Positions 18,125 to 28,362 of a DNA stretch of 64,000 nucleotides are shown piece by piece. A program made the translations under genes and the position numbers. The first letter of the stretch is position 1; each line of letters opens with the position of its first letter. The DNA lies in assembly GCA_029260765.1 (NCBI GenBank), contig JAJDCP010000060.1, positions 104,438 through 168,437 on the forward strand. The letters are read 5' to 3'. The notes beneath the pieces are model-generated. The model was not told the DNA's origin. It ran no database searches and was given only the letters and a program-made list of their open reading frames with translations. This DNA is from Planctomycetota bacterium (GTDB lineage Bacteria; Planctomycetota; J058; JAJDCP01).

Positions 18125-19255
18125 CTAGCGCTCCACACTCCTGGTCTGCGGGCCGAGATCAGCGGCAGAGACCTGCGCGTCCTGACGCTGCAGCCAGGCC
18201 TGCCAGAAGCCCGTCAGGCTGACGCCGCTTCGACCAAGCGCCAGCAGGCAGGTTCCAAGCAACCACAAGCACAGGAAGTTCAGCACGAGCCCTGAGAAAG
18301 GGCGCGCATTGAGTCCGAACAGTCCCGAGAAGCCAAACGCCAGAGCGGCAAGCAACGGCCCACAGGCGAGCAGAAAACAGAGCACCGCGGCCACCGTCGC
18401 GACGATCTGCATCACGCCGGTGGTCGTGTGTAAGCCGGTCAGTTGCGGGCGGCTCATGGCGATGTCAGGCTGCCCCTGGCACAGTGCCCGCAGAGCCTGC
18501 TGTCTGGCGAGCAGTGCGCGCAGGAAGCGGTTCTGCAGCTCGAGGAAGATCAGCAACAGGGCCCAAACGGCGAAATACAGCAGCACAAAGAGCGCGAGCA
18601 GCACGATCCCGGCGAGCTCCTGGGCCGAAGTGCTGGTGGCGACCAGCTCAGAAAAGGCGGGCGTGAGCGTCAGCAGCAGACAGGGCATGAGCACCATCCC
18701 CAGCAGCCAGGGACCGCGCAGCTCAAGCCGCTGCAGAAAGACCGGCGAGCGGGCCGCAGGCTGCGGTGTCTCATCGGCACAGAGTCCCCGCAGAGCTCTG
18801 ACGAAGACGCTTAGCTGCCAGGCGGGCAGGAGCGCCAGGCACAGCAAGGCGAAGCAGCAGATGGCAAGCCAGGCATCAGCAGGGCCCTGGTCGAAATGGA
18901 ACCACGGAATCCAGGGTGCAGCGGGGGCGAGCATTGCCAGCAGCCAGAAGAACCCCGCGCTGCGCTGCAAGCGACGGAGCTCACTGGGCTGAGGTGTGCG
19001 CTGCAGCTTGAGCGGCTCCAGAATCCGGGCCAGCGCAAAGAGCAGGACCGAAGCCGCAAACGCCAACGCGGGCACAGTCAGCAGCGCTGTCCACAGCACC
19101 CAGGGCGGGGTGGGGAGCATGCCCCAGTGGTAGCTCTTCCACCAGACGAGCAATGCCGACAGAGCGAACACCGCCAGCCCGAGCAGGTTCTGCCCGAAGC
19201 GACGCAAAGAGCTGGCCGCGTTGGAGTCCGCCTCGACGGCAAGAGCATCGGACAC
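18125..19255 (-). CDS. Polytopic membrane protein of unknown function
   Basis: The 376 residues contain about eight hydrophobic segments (for example LLGLAVFALSALLVWWK, LLTVPALAFAASVLLFALA, LLGMVLMPCLLLTLTPA, AGIVLLALFVLLYFAVWALL and two near 300-350). Both termini are polar. A basic helix, LQNRFLRALLARQQALRAL, sits in a loop near residue 240. No transporter or enzyme motif is visible. The start is GTG at 19255, with GGAG 7 nt upstream. The neighbours do not suggest a role. Confidence 0.75.
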   Translation of the reverse strand: MSDALAVEADSNAASSLRRFGQNLLGLAVFALSALLVWWKSYHWGMLPTPPWVLWTALLTVPALAFAASVLLFALARILEPLKLQRTPQPSELRRLQRSAGFFWLLAMLAPAAPWIPWFHFDQGPADAWLAICCFALLCLALLPAWQLSVFVRALRGLCADETPQPAARSPVFLQRLELRGPWLLGMVLMPCLLLTLTPAFSELVATSTSAQELAGIVLLALFVLLYFAVWALLLIFLELQNRFLRALLARQQALRALCQGQPDIAMSRPQLTGLHTTTGVMQIVATVAAVLCFLLACGPLLAALAFGFSGLFGLNARPFSGLVLNFLCLWLLGTCLLALGRSGVSLTGFWQAWLQRQDAQVSAADLGPQTRSVER

Positions 19256-19347
19256 TGCCGACTCCGGTCTGGTTGCTACGCGTCAGCGAGGCTATCCGAG
19301 CCGTCTTCAGACGTCAACCGTCCGACCTGTTCGCAAGCGGGTTCGGC

Positions 19348-21378
19348 CTAAAGCAGCCCGTGGACGCGCGCAAACCAGTAGGGCAACAGCAGGTCGATGC
19401 CTGGAGCCTGGAAGGCCGCGGGCCAATTACCGTCGAGGTCGAAGGGCGAGCGTTGCCAGAGGTAGTCCGCAAAACGACGACGTTCCACGGGCAACGCCTG
19501 GGCGGCGATCAGCTCCGGTGGCTTGGATGGATCGAGGAACTGGAACAGGGTCTGCGGAATCAGGGGATCCGTGCTGTTCTGGACGGCAAAGCCTCGGCGC
19601 GGACGGGCGCCCCAACGCTGCAGTCCTTCCTCGACCAGCGGCGCGACGGTCGCCGCTTCAGTCGGCACTGCCATCGCGTAGACCGCGTCGAACCAGGCGT
19701 TCTGGTGATGCGCGAGGGCCGCGCGCTCGAGGCGCAGGATCTTCAGGTATTCGCGGTAGCGGTCGGGGGAGGTCTCGAGCTCACACAGGCTGACGAGGTT
19801 GTCGTGCAGCAGGTTGAACTTGTAGTATTCCTCGTGGGTGTTGAGGGTGCCGAACCAGGCCGGCAACCAGGCGACCGCCAGCATCGGTGACCAGGCGTCG
19901 AACTGGGGCCCCCAACGGGCGGGATCGGTGGCTTTGCCTGTCTGCAGCAGCGCCAGCATCGCCAGCGGATTCTGGGCGAAGCTGGCAGCCAGCTCGATCC
20001 CGTCGTTGCGCCAGGTGCTCCAGCCGTGGCTGTCGAGATAGCTGAGCATGCGTCCGATCAGCTGGGCCGCCAGCGGTCTCAGTGCGGGGATATGGCTGTG
20101 GACCCGGCCCAGACCGAGCATCACGCCGATGTACTGGTCGCGAGAGACGTCGTCGAGACCCACCCAGGCCACACCCTGCAGGTGGCCGATGAAGTAGCGG
20201 TGGTCCGCCGGCATGTTGACGGTGAAGGGGCTGGCCAGGGGCAGCGCCACGCGGGAAAGCTGGCCTTGTGGGGAGATATCCAGGCAGCGGCCGAAAGCAG
20301 CCAGCACCTCGGCGGCGCGGCTCTCGAGCGCGGCGTCGGGCTGCAGGCTGTATTGGTAGGCGATAGAGGCCAGGTAGTGGCCGGTCCAGAAGGCCGAGTC
20401 CCCCTGGCCCCAGATATCCATGAGATTGCCGCTGCCGTAGCTGTCCTGGTCGAACAGAGCCTCAAAGACCATGCCCGAGTGGAAGTGGTCGGCGACCAAC
20501 GCGTCTTCGGTCGCGACGGCCAGCGATTCGAGATCCTGTACAGGACCGCCAAAAGCCGTCGGCGTGGGCCCACCCATGCCCAGGGTCGGGCCGGGGGATT
20601 GGAACAAACCGCCGAGCTGCTGGGCGATATCCTGCACGACCCCATCGAGCTCACTGCGCAAGAACACGTCCAACAGAGGAGACAGGAATTGCAGCACGGG
20701 TCCCGCCGCGAAGTGGCTGCTGCTGATCTGCAGCTGCAGATCGAGCACGGGCGGCGCCAGCGAGACGACCTGGGGCCGCAGAGGATCAGAGCTGTCGACC
20801 AAGACCTGCTGTGCCGCCTGCAGGCCGCTGATCTGGATGTCGAAGTCGGCAAAATGCTGCAGAGTCGCCGATCCTCCGAACAGTGTGTAGTCGGCGCGCA
20901 GCTGTAGCGCGAGCTCCCAACCCTGGGAAGCGGCCGGCAGACGCAGCTCGAAGCTCTGGCCCGCGGCGCTGCTGGCTGCCAGGAATGCCGGAGCTTCAGC
21001 GAGGTTGTGGCTGATGAGCGTGACTTGCGAGATTGTGAAGCTCGAGCCGCCTTTCCCGAGCAGGTCTTGCAGCTTCGCAGCGAGCAGTGTGCCGACATAG
21101 TCCGAAAGCAGCGGCCAGCTGTCGGCGATACGCGCATTCCACAAGGCCACGGCCGCACTGTCGGCGATCAGCGCTTCGGGCTGGGGCGCGGCGGCGAGCG
21201 CGGCCAGCGCAGCCGACCAGTGAGCAGGCTGGGCGCTGGAGGCGGGCTGGTTGCTGGAAGCAGGCTGGTTGCTCGCGGCCGGGGGGCCCTGGACGGACGA
21301 GGTGCTCGAGCCGCCACTCTTCTGGCAACCGCACCATCCCAGACTCAGGGCCAGTAGGACCGTCAGGCTAGGTTTCAT
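19348..21378 (-). CDS. Large lipoprotein of unknown function, coupled to a TetR gene
   Basis: The leader ends LGWCGC, giving a lipidated Cys near residue 18. A low-complexity linker with repeated SNQPAS units follows. Residues about 60-290 are rich in beta and amphipathic segments (VLDLQLQISSSHFAAG, DVFLRSELDGVVQDIA), somewhat like lipid-binding domains. The C-terminal half is helical with aromatic motifs (GHYLASIAYQYSLQPD, YFIGHLQGVAWVGLDD), like an alpha/alpha toroid. The ATG at 21378 overlaps the TetR stop codon as ATGA, so the two genes are translationally coupled and probably controlled by the operator at 22065-22098. It could be an envelope component regulated in response to a ligand. 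Confidence 0.7.
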   Translation of the reverse strand: MKPSLTVLLALSLGWCGCQKSGGSSTSSVQGPPAASNQPASSNQPASSAQPAHWSAALAALAAAPQPEALIADSAAVALWNARIADSWPLLSDYVGTLLAAKLQDLLGKGGSSFTISQVTLISHNLAEAPAFLAASSAAGQSFELRLPAASQGWELALQLRADYTLFGGSATLQHFADFDIQISGLQAAQQVLVDSSDPLRPQVVSLAPPVLDLQLQISSSHFAAGPVLQFLSPLLDVFLRSELDGVVQDIAQQLGGLFQSPGPTLGMGGPTPTAFGGPVQDLESLAVATEDALVADHFHSGMVFEALFDQDSYGSGNLMDIWGQGDSAFWTGHYLASIAYQYSLQPDAALESRAAEVLAAFGRCLDISPQGQLSRVALPLASPFTVNMPADHRYFIGHLQGVAWVGLDDVSRDQYIGVMLGLGRVHSHIPALRPLAAQLIGRMLSYLDSHGWSTWRNDGIELAASFAQNPLAMLALLQTGKATDPARWGPQFDAWSPMLAVAWLPAWFGTLNTHEEYYKFNLLHDNLVSLCELETSPDRYREYLKILRLERAALAHHQNAWFDAVYAMAVPTEAATVAPLVEEGLQRWGARPRRGFAVQNSTDPLIPQTLFQFLDPSKPPELIAAQALPVERRRFADYLWQRSPFDLDGNWPAAFQAPGIDLLLPYWFARVHGLL

Positions 21379-22025
21379 CGGGAGTCTCCTGGTAGGGCGA
21401 GAGCCTCAAAGGCCGGAATGGCAGACAGACCTGCTGCGCCGAAGTCGATCAGGCGTTCGAGCATCACCGGGTCGCTATCGCGGGCGACTTCGCCGGCCGA
21501 GAGCAGACCGATGTCCGGGCTGCCGGTAAAGGCGATGCTCATCGCTCCGACGATGAAATGCACCCGCCAGAACAGTTCCTGGGCGGACGCTTCGGGCAGG
21601 GCTCGGGGAAGCGTCTTGCGCAGCATGCGCACCAGTTGCTCGGAGTCGGTGTTTCGGTAGACCAGTGAGCGCATGTTGTCGGGTGCCACGTGCAGTGCGG
21701 CGAACAGGCGCATGAACTCGGGGTGCTCGCGGAACATGGTGAAGGCTGGCTGCAGGAAGGCCCGCAGGATGCACTCGAGCCGGGGAGTCTCGGGGGCCTC
21801 GGCCAGCAAGACCAGGCCCGCGATACGCTCGGCGTTGAGCGGTTTGAGGCGTCGAGCGCAGACGGCTTGCAGCAGGCCGAGCTTCGAGCCGAAGTGGTAG
21901 TTGACGGCGGCGGTATTGGCGCCAGCACTGCGGGTGATGTCACGCACAGAGCTGGCCCGCACGCCCCGTTCGCTGAAGAGACGCTCGGCTGCGTCGAGCA
22001 GCTGTTCGCGGGTGTCTTGTGCCAT
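21375..22025 (-). CDS. TetR/AcrR family transcriptional regulator
   Basis: Residues about 5-50 form the TetR helix-turn-helix (LLDAAERLFSERG, then VRDITRSAGANTAAVNYHFGSKLGLLQAV). The remainder is the all-helical ligand and dimer domain, resembling the CerR/YbiH-type C-terminal domain (RLFAALHVAPDNM and following). I prefer the ATG at 22025 with GGAG upstream; a TTG at 22070 would extend the protein by 15 residues into the operator. The divergent gene at 22188 and the palindromes between them suggest control of both directions. The first gene downstream is the large lipoprotein at 19348-21378. Confidence 0.93.
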   Translation of the reverse strand: MAQDTREQLLDAAERLFSERGVRASSVRDITRSAGANTAAVNYHFGSKLGLLQAVCARRLKPLNAERIAGLVLLAEAPETPRLECILRAFLQPAFTMFREHPEFMRLFAALHVAPDNMRSLVYRNTDSEQLVRMLRKTLPRALPEASAQELFWRVHFIVGAMSIAFTGSPDIGLLSAGEVARDSDPVMLERLIDFGAAGLSAIPAFEALALPGDSR

Positions 22026-22064
22026 GTCGGTCTCCGGGGCTGGGGACTGAGTGCATTGCACCAT

Positions 22065-22098
22065 AAACAAACGACTGTTTCAAACGTTTGTTTGAAAC
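22065..22098. promoter_or_regulatory. Palindromic operator, probably for the TetR regulator
   Basis: GTTTCAAAC (22077-22085) and GTTTGAAAC (22090-22098) are exact inverted copies around GTTT, and CAAACGTTTG inside is itself a perfect palindrome. AAACA (22065-22069) and TGTTT (22076-22080) add an overlapping second dyad. The AT-rich site lies between two divergent genes in GC-rich DNA, which fits autoregulation by the adjacent TetR protein. Confidence 0.7.
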
Positions 22099-22187
22099 TT
22101 TTCGGATCATCGAGAGGATTCCGCTTTCCTGCTTCCCACGAATCTATGCAAGCGTATGCTGGATGGGCCAACCACGGAGACCAGTCG

Positions 22188-22784
22188 ATGCCTGCCTTCC
22201 GCGCCTGCTCCCAGCTCACTCTGGTCTGCCTGCTCTTGCAGGGCTGTGTCTCGTACCAACGCAGCTACCACACGGTCGTGCAGCATGCCGGGTTCCCGGA
22301 TGCAGACTCTGCCGATGTGGGCAGGATCTTCGCCCAACTGCAGTATGAGTACCTCCCGAACAAGGAACAGCGTGCTCCCCAGGCCCGCGCTCTGCTGGAC
22401 ACTGTCGCCTGTCCCGTGCCTGCACGCGGCCGGCTGCGTTTCGCCGACTTCCTGGTTCTGGACGGCGCCCGCGACGACGAAACATGGCTGGTACTCGAGC
22501 CGAACGCCAAGCTCTATCCGCGCAGCGAAGAGTCGTGGCCTGCTGGCACCGAGTGGCAGTGGTCGTTGTATGTGCAGCTGATCTTCGTCCGCGGAGCGGA
22601 TCAGCTCCGGCTGGCGTCGCGTGCAGCGATCGATTTCAAGCAGGGCGCGGCGGACGACTTCCCCTGGTTGGCACGAGAGCTCAGCCACGTGAGCGCGACC
22701 TGGCTGGCCGAGCAGGTGCAGGCCGCCGCCGCGCAGCTGCAGGTCGCTGTCGAGCTCAGGACCGAGCCGACCTTGGAAGACTAG
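22188..22784 (+). CDS. Hypothetical lipoprotein, divergent from the TetR gene
   Basis: The ATG at 22188 follows GGAGA and starts a leader ending CLLLQGC, with the lipidated Cys near residue 20. The mature 179 residues are mixed alpha/beta, with LRFADFLVLDGARDDETWLVLE, WQWSLYVQLIFVRGADQLRL and the closing helix ATWLAEQVQAAAAQL. No family is recognised. Its promoter region holds the palindromic operator, so it may belong to the TetR regulon. Confidence 0.7.
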   Translation: MPAFRACSQLTLVCLLLQGCVSYQRSYHTVVQHAGFPDADSADVGRIFAQLQYEYLPNKEQRAPQARALLDTVACPVPARGRLRFADFLVLDGARDDETWLVLEPNAKLYPRSEESWPAGTEWQWSLYVQLIFVRGADQLRLASRAAIDFKQGAADDFPWLARELSHVSATWLAEQVQAAAAQLQVAVELRTEPTLED

Positions 22785-22791
22785 GAGCCTG

Positions 22792-23826
22792 CTAGCCCCG
22801 CCGCGGGCGCGCCTTCTCGCGCCCTCGCGGGGGCGACGCCCCGCGCCGCGGGAACCAGCCGAAGACCAGCCGCCAGACCCTGCTCCAGAACCCTTCGTTG
22901 TCCGGCGCGACGGGAACCTCGACCTCAGAGCTATCGTCGCCGTCTTCGTCCTCGTCGCTGACCTTGGGCAGGTTGATCGCCGAGTTGCCCGTCAGATGTT
23001 CGAGCTTCGAGCCGCGCACCCACTGGTCGAGGTCATCCGCGAAGCTGCCCGCGGATCGGTAGCGGGTCTCGAGGCTCTTCTCCAGGGCCTTCATGCAGAC
23101 TGCCTCGAGCGCCTCGGGGACTTCGGGATTGAGCTCACGGGGGGCGGGCGGTGTTTCGTAGACGATGGCACGGATGATCTCGATCATCGATTTCTTGTTG
23201 TGCGGCAGCCGGCCCGCGAGGATCTGGTACAGGATTGTGCCCAGGGCGTAGACGTCGGTCTGGGGGCCGAGCAGGTTTTGCCGGCCGAGAGCCTGTTCGG
23301 GCGCCATGTACAGTGGCGTGCCGACTGTGGTTCCTTCCTTGGTCACCAGCACATCGTTGGCTTTGTTTTTGGCGAAGCCGAAGTCGATCAGCAGCGGCTT
23401 GCCTTTGCGCGAGACCAGGATGTTCTGGGGTTTGATATCCCGGTGGATGAAGCCTTCACCGTGGGCGTAATGCAGCGCCTTGGCGACCTTGAGCAGCAGT
23501 TTCACTTTGGCGCGGATGCTGTACTTGGGTGACTTGATCACCGGATCGAGCGTGCAGCCATCGATGTATTGCATGCTGTAGTAGCAGGCATTGGAGATGT
23601 CGACTTCGAAGATCTGCACAATGTGGGGGTGCATCAGGCGCGCGATCGCCTTCACCTCACGCAGAAAGCGGGCCCGTTGATTCTTGGAGGCCTTGGTGTT
23701 GAGGACCTTGACCGCGACCAGTTTGTTGTAGGGCTTCCAGATCGCCTTGTAGATGTGCCCCGAAGCACCCTTTCCCACGAGCTTGAGGAAGCGGTAGTCG
23801 GGGAAGGGTTTGGTGTCGAGCAACAT
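22792..23826 (-). CDS. Soluble Ser/Thr protein kinase
   Basis: The 344-residue protein has a complete Hanks-type catalytic domain: GKGASGHIYKA, Lys40 in VAVK, IHRDIKPQN with Asp130, DFG at 148-150 and MAPEQA. An acidic Asp/Glu stretch (VSDEDEDGDDSSEVEV) and a basic tail (PRRGASPPRGREKARPRRG) follow. One short hydrophobic patch (WSRVWRLVFGWF) may touch the membrane, but no full transmembrane helix is present. I prefer the ATG at 23826, about 55 nt after the predicted transcription start; an ATG at 23871 is possible. The stop lies 8 nt from the convergent lipoprotein gene. Confidence 0.92.
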   Translation of the reverse strand: MLLDTKPFPDYRFLKLVGKGASGHIYKAIWKPYNKLVAVKVLNTKASKNQRARFLREVKAIARLMHPHIVQIFEVDISNACYYSMQYIDGCTLDPVIKSPKYSIRAKVKLLLKVAKALHYAHGEGFIHRDIKPQNILVSRKGKPLLIDFGFAKNKANDVLVTKEGTTVGTPLYMAPEQALGRQNLLGPQTDVYALGTILYQILAGRLPHNKKSMIEIIRAIVYETPPAPRELNPEVPEALEAVCMKALEKSLETRYRSAGSFADDLDQWVRGSKLEHLTGNSAINLPKVSDEDEDGDDSSEVEVPVAPDNEGFWSRVWRLVFGWFPRRGASPPRGREKARPRRG

Positions 23827-23888
23827 CCGAGCACACTCCAGCCTCTCCGGGATGTGTCGGCGCAGACCCATCCGGAGAGACTGGCTGC

Positions 23889-23894
23889 AGTATA
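23889..23894 (-). promoter_or_regulatory. TATACT -10 for the kinase gene
   Basis: The minus strand reads GTGTATACTGCAG about 63 nt before the ATG at 23826. TATACT is a near-consensus -10. The 23827-24171 region otherwise holds only the divergent TAGACT element at 24116-24121. Confidence 0.5.
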
Positions 23895-24171
23895 CACCAA
23901 GTCGTTTGCGCCACGCCGGCCGGCTCCTGCCCGGAAACGGGGCCAAGCGCAGCGCGCGTGCACCCGGGGCCCGCGCAGCATGGTACCCTCGTGAGCCTTT
24001 CCTGCCGGTCCAGCCGCTGCCCGTACCAGAAACCGGGGCTAAGCCTGAACACCCGTGTCGGGCGCGCCCGGGCTGGAACGCAGCTGAGCCCTTGCGGTGC
24101 GTCGAAGCCAGCTGCTAGACTGACTTTCAGCTCTGGAGGCCATGCTGGCTTCCGCGACAAGGAGTGCTCGC

Positions 24172-24582
24172 GTGCCCGGAGACATTTGGGATGGTTTGAT
24201 CGATGCGATCAATAGTCGGCAGGCGGCCGATCTCGCGAAGGTGCTGGATCCCGATGTGCACATCGATGTCTATGGTGTCGACCAGCAGAGAGATGTGGTG
24301 GTCAGAAACGTGTCCGGGCATTCTCAAGCGTTCGAGTGGTTGGATCGCTCGCCACAGGCGACGGTCTTCGAGCGGGCTGAGGCCCCCAACGATGATCCGT
24401 TGCAGGCCCGCTACCGGGTGAAAGTCCTCTATTTCGAAGGGGGTGGAAGCTGGCAGGGCGAGCTGGCCGAAGATGGACGGCTACGCCGCCTCGACCACCG
24501 GCCCGACGACCTGGCTGATATCTACCGTGCAGCGCCGCCTACCGAACAAACGCCCGAAGACCAGGCGGACACCTCAGCCTGA
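24172..24582 (+). CDS. SnoaL-like (NTF2-fold) protein
   Basis: The GTG at 24172 has AAGGAG 7 nt upstream and gives a 136-residue cytoplasmic protein. WDGLIDAINSRQAADLAKVLDPDVHIDVYG and the later VKVLYFEGGGSWQGEL strand follow the NTF2-like pattern of an N-terminal helix and curved sheet. No catalytic residues stand out. A TAGACT element at 24116 may be the promoter. The last 9 nt overlap the 3' end of the convergent DJ-1/PfpI gene. Confidence 0.65.
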   Translation: MPGDIWDGLIDAINSRQAADLAKVLDPDVHIDVYGVDQQRDVVVRNVSGHSQAFEWLDRSPQATVFERAEAPNDDPLQARYRVKVLYFEGGGSWQGELAEDGRLRRLDHRPDDLADIYRAAPPTEQTPEDQADTSA

Positions 24583-25140
24583 GACCAACATCGCCTGCTC
24601 CAGGCTGGCGCGCTGCTCGCTGCCGAGGAAGTGTTCGACGATGGTCAGCGCGAACGGCAGCGCTGTTGCAGGCCCCTGGCTTGTAATCACGGTGCCGACG
24701 CCGCTGTCGACCACGACGGGGGAATCCTGCCAGCTGCCGCCTTCGATCCGCTCACGGAATGAGGGATAGCAGGTCAGCGCGCGGCCTTCGAGGGAGGTCA
24801 GACTGGAGAGTGCCCACGGGGCGGCACAGATTGCCGCAAGCAGCCCTTCAGCTCGGGCCACGCGGCCCACCAGCTCTGCGACCTCGGGTGAGTTCTTCAG
24901 ATTCTCCGCCCCCGGCATCCCGCCAGGCAGCACGACAGCTCCCGGAGAAGCTCCGGCCGCTTCAGCCAGGCGGAACTCGGCCTCGATCACGATGCCGTGC
25001 GCACCCTCGACCCGATTGTCTGGCCCGACCGCCGCCACGCGTACCTCGAGCCCGGCACGCCGGAGTACATCGATGATCGTGACGGCTTCGATTTCCTCAA
25101 AGCCCGGAGCCAACAAAACGAAGATTTCCTGGGGCAGCAT
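24574..25140 (-). CDS. DJ-1/PfpI family protein
   Basis: The 188-residue protein matches the DJ-1/ThiJ subgroup: Glu16 in APGFEEIEA and the nucleophilic Cys105 in AAICAAPWAL, with VVLPGGMPG in the central sheet. Family members act as deglycases, chaperones or amidase-like enzymes; the substrate here is unknown. The length is normal. The ATG has GGAGG 7 nt upstream. The gene appears to be transcribed alone. Confidence 0.92.
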   Translation of the reverse strand: MLPQEIFVLLAPGFEEIEAVTIIDVLRRAGLEVRVAAVGPDNRVEGAHGIVIEAEFRLAEAAGASPGAVVLPGGMPGAENLKNSPEVAELVGRVARAEGLLAAICAAPWALSSLTSLEGRALTCYPSFRERIEGGSWQDSPVVVDSGVGTVITSQGPATALPFALTIVEHFLGSEQRASLEQAMLVSG

Positions 25141-25323
25141 CGTCAGTCCTCCTGTGTGATCACCTCACTATAGCCTCACGACCGATGCCGCGGCCAGGAT
25201 GTGAATGCATCGCGCCGAAGTGTGCGACAAAGTGGACGTTGCTCCGCGCACGCGAATATGGTCTTCTCTGCCGCAAACAACCTCGGAAGCCCCGCGCTTC
25301 CTCAGCCAAGAGAGGAGCCTGTC

Positions 25324-26340
25324 TTGACACGCCTCTTTGTGCGCCTGCTACTTCTGACCGCCGTGTGCGCGCTCAGCCTGCAGGCAGATGTCGTTGTGCT
25401 GAAAAACGGCGACCGCATCACGGGTACCGTGCAACTCGACCGCAGCGGTTCCCTGAAGATCACGACCGAGTATGCCGGCGATGTTGTCATCGATTGGGCG
25501 CATGTTGTCAGCCTGGTCACGGACGAAGAGGTCCCTCTACAACTCAAGACAGGCGAACATATCAGGGGGCGGCTGGTTTCCAGCGACTCGGGAACCGTCC
25601 GCATCGTCTCCACCGAGATCGGCGAGTCGGACGCGATCGCCATCGAGCAGATCGAAGGCGTGCGCAAGAGCAAGGAAGACTTCACCGAGGCCGATTTCTG
25701 GTCGGGCCAGCTGTCTGCGGGCTTCAGCATCGCCGACGGAAATGTGCGCACGCAGACGTACTACGCGCGTGCCGAGGCGGTGCGCGAATCCGAAGGCTTC
25801 CGGCTGACTCTGCGCGGGCGCTCGAACTACACCCGCGACCAGGGTGAAGAGACCGGCAAGAAGCACTTTGGCTCGCTGAAAATGGACGTGTTCATGTGGC
25901 GCGATCTGTACGCCTACGGCTTGACCTCGTTTGAGTACGACCGGTTCGCAGGCGTCAACCTGCGCAGCATCATCTCGGCAGGTCTGGGCTATCGTGTGTT
26001 GAAAACCGATTCCCAGAAGCTCGACTTCGAGCTCGGGGTCGCGTACACGAACGAAGACCTGCGGCGTCAGTCAGACGACCACTACATCGCTCTCCGCGCG
26101 GCAGTGAAGTATACTTGGCAGATCAATGAGCGCCTGCGTTGGAGCAACCTGCTGGAGTTCTACCCCAGCGTTGAAGACACCAAGGATTTCCTGGTCCACG
26201 GCGAAACGAGCCTGCTCGTCGAGATCTTCAGGAACTTCAACCTCGAAGCCGGTGTGATCTGGGACCACGACTCGACCCCGCCCACCGACCGCCAACGCAA
26301 CGACACGCTGTATCTACTCGGTGTGACGTACCGCTTCTGA
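25324..26340 (+). CDS. DUF481 family outer-membrane barrel protein
   Basis: The TTG at 25324, with GAGGAG 6 nt upstream, starts a signal peptide (LFVRLLLLTAVCALSLQA). An N-terminal soluble part has two similar small beta motifs (LKNGDRITGTVQLDRSG and LKTGEHIRGRLVSSDSG). From about residue 125 the protein shows DUF481 features: alternating strands with aromatic ends (GRSNYTRDQG, DLYAYGLTSFEYDRFAG, GLGYRVLKTD), finishing with a terminal aromatic strand LLGVTYRF, as expected for an outer-membrane barrel. Substrate unknown. Confidence 0.88.
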   Translation: MTRLFVRLLLLTAVCALSLQADVVVLKNGDRITGTVQLDRSGSLKITTEYAGDVVIDWAHVVSLVTDEEVPLQLKTGEHIRGRLVSSDSGTVRIVSTEIGESDAIAIEQIEGVRKSKEDFTEADFWSGQLSAGFSIADGNVRTQTYYARAEAVRESEGFRLTLRGRSNYTRDQGEETGKKHFGSLKMDVFMWRDLYAYGLTSFEYDRFAGVNLRSIISAGLGYRVLKTDSQKLDFELGVAYTNEDLRRQSDDHYIALRAAVKYTWQINERLRWSNLLEFYPSVEDTKDFLVHGETSLLVEIFRNFNLEAGVIWDHDSTPPTDRQRNDTLYLLGVTYRF

Positions 26341-26420
26341 GCTCGTGTGGAGCTCCGCCTGCCCCGTTGCCCACAGGTCTGCCCGGACAGGTTGGCGCGA
26401 GCCCGTCCTTGGGCTTGCCC

Positions 26421-26490
26421 GGGCTGTGGGCTCCGGGCTCCGGGCTGTAGGCTCCGGGCTGTAGGCTCCGGGCTCCGGGCTTCGGGCTTC
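26421..26490. repeat. Ten tandem heptamers (GGGCTCC type)
   Basis: Ten consecutive 7-base units occupy this stretch: GGGCTGT, GGGCTCC twice, GGGCTGT, AGGCTCC, GGGCTGT, AGGCTCC, GGGCTCC and GGGCTTC twice. It lies in the gene-free region 26341-26725. The period is not a problem for reading frames because no gene is present. Confidence 0.85.
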
Positions 26491-26654
26491 TGCCGGGAGG
26501 TGGCTTGCAGCTGTCGGGAGATGGCCGCTGCAAAGCTACGACGGGGCGCGGAATGCCGGCGATCCCGAGTGCAGCGCCCCGTCATTCTGTCTCCGGCGGC
26601 GCGACGGGCTCCCCGAGTGGCCTGGCAGCCCCAAAAAGCTATCAATGCTTGCAT

Positions 26655-26660
26655 TACAAT
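26655..26660 (+). promoter_or_regulatory. TACAAT -10 before the NtrC-type regulator
   Basis: GCATTACAATGCGG lies 66 nt before the ATG at 26726. The surrounding AT content is locally higher than that of the flanking DNA. It supports starting the gene at 26726 and not at 26645. Confidence 0.45.
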
Positions 26661-26725
26661 GCGGGATGTCCTTCACTGGGGAGACTCACCAGGCTTGTCG
26701 CGCAAGATCGAGGGCACAGGTAGGA

Positions 26726-28123
<1,398 letters not shown>

Positions 28124-28362
28124 GTGCCCCTACCCGTCATGTCGCATTGTGCCGGAGTGGTCCTGCGGCGCCCACATCAACCCATCGACCGGGGCGGAGA
28201 GCTGAGGCTCAGGCTGCCGGGCAGCAAAGCCAGGAATGTGGTGGTACCGGAGCCCCGCCCGACCTCATCGACCGCGGCTCGGAAACGCTGCGCCAGCCTG
28301 TGCACAGCAGGTCAAGAATCCCAGCTGCAAGACAGCCGCGGAAGCGGGTCGACGCAACCTGC

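Noticed and set aside
26237..26533. Minus-strand Pro/Gly/Ser repeat protein
   Set aside because: It is only a translation of the heptamer array plus the 3' end of the DUF481 gene.
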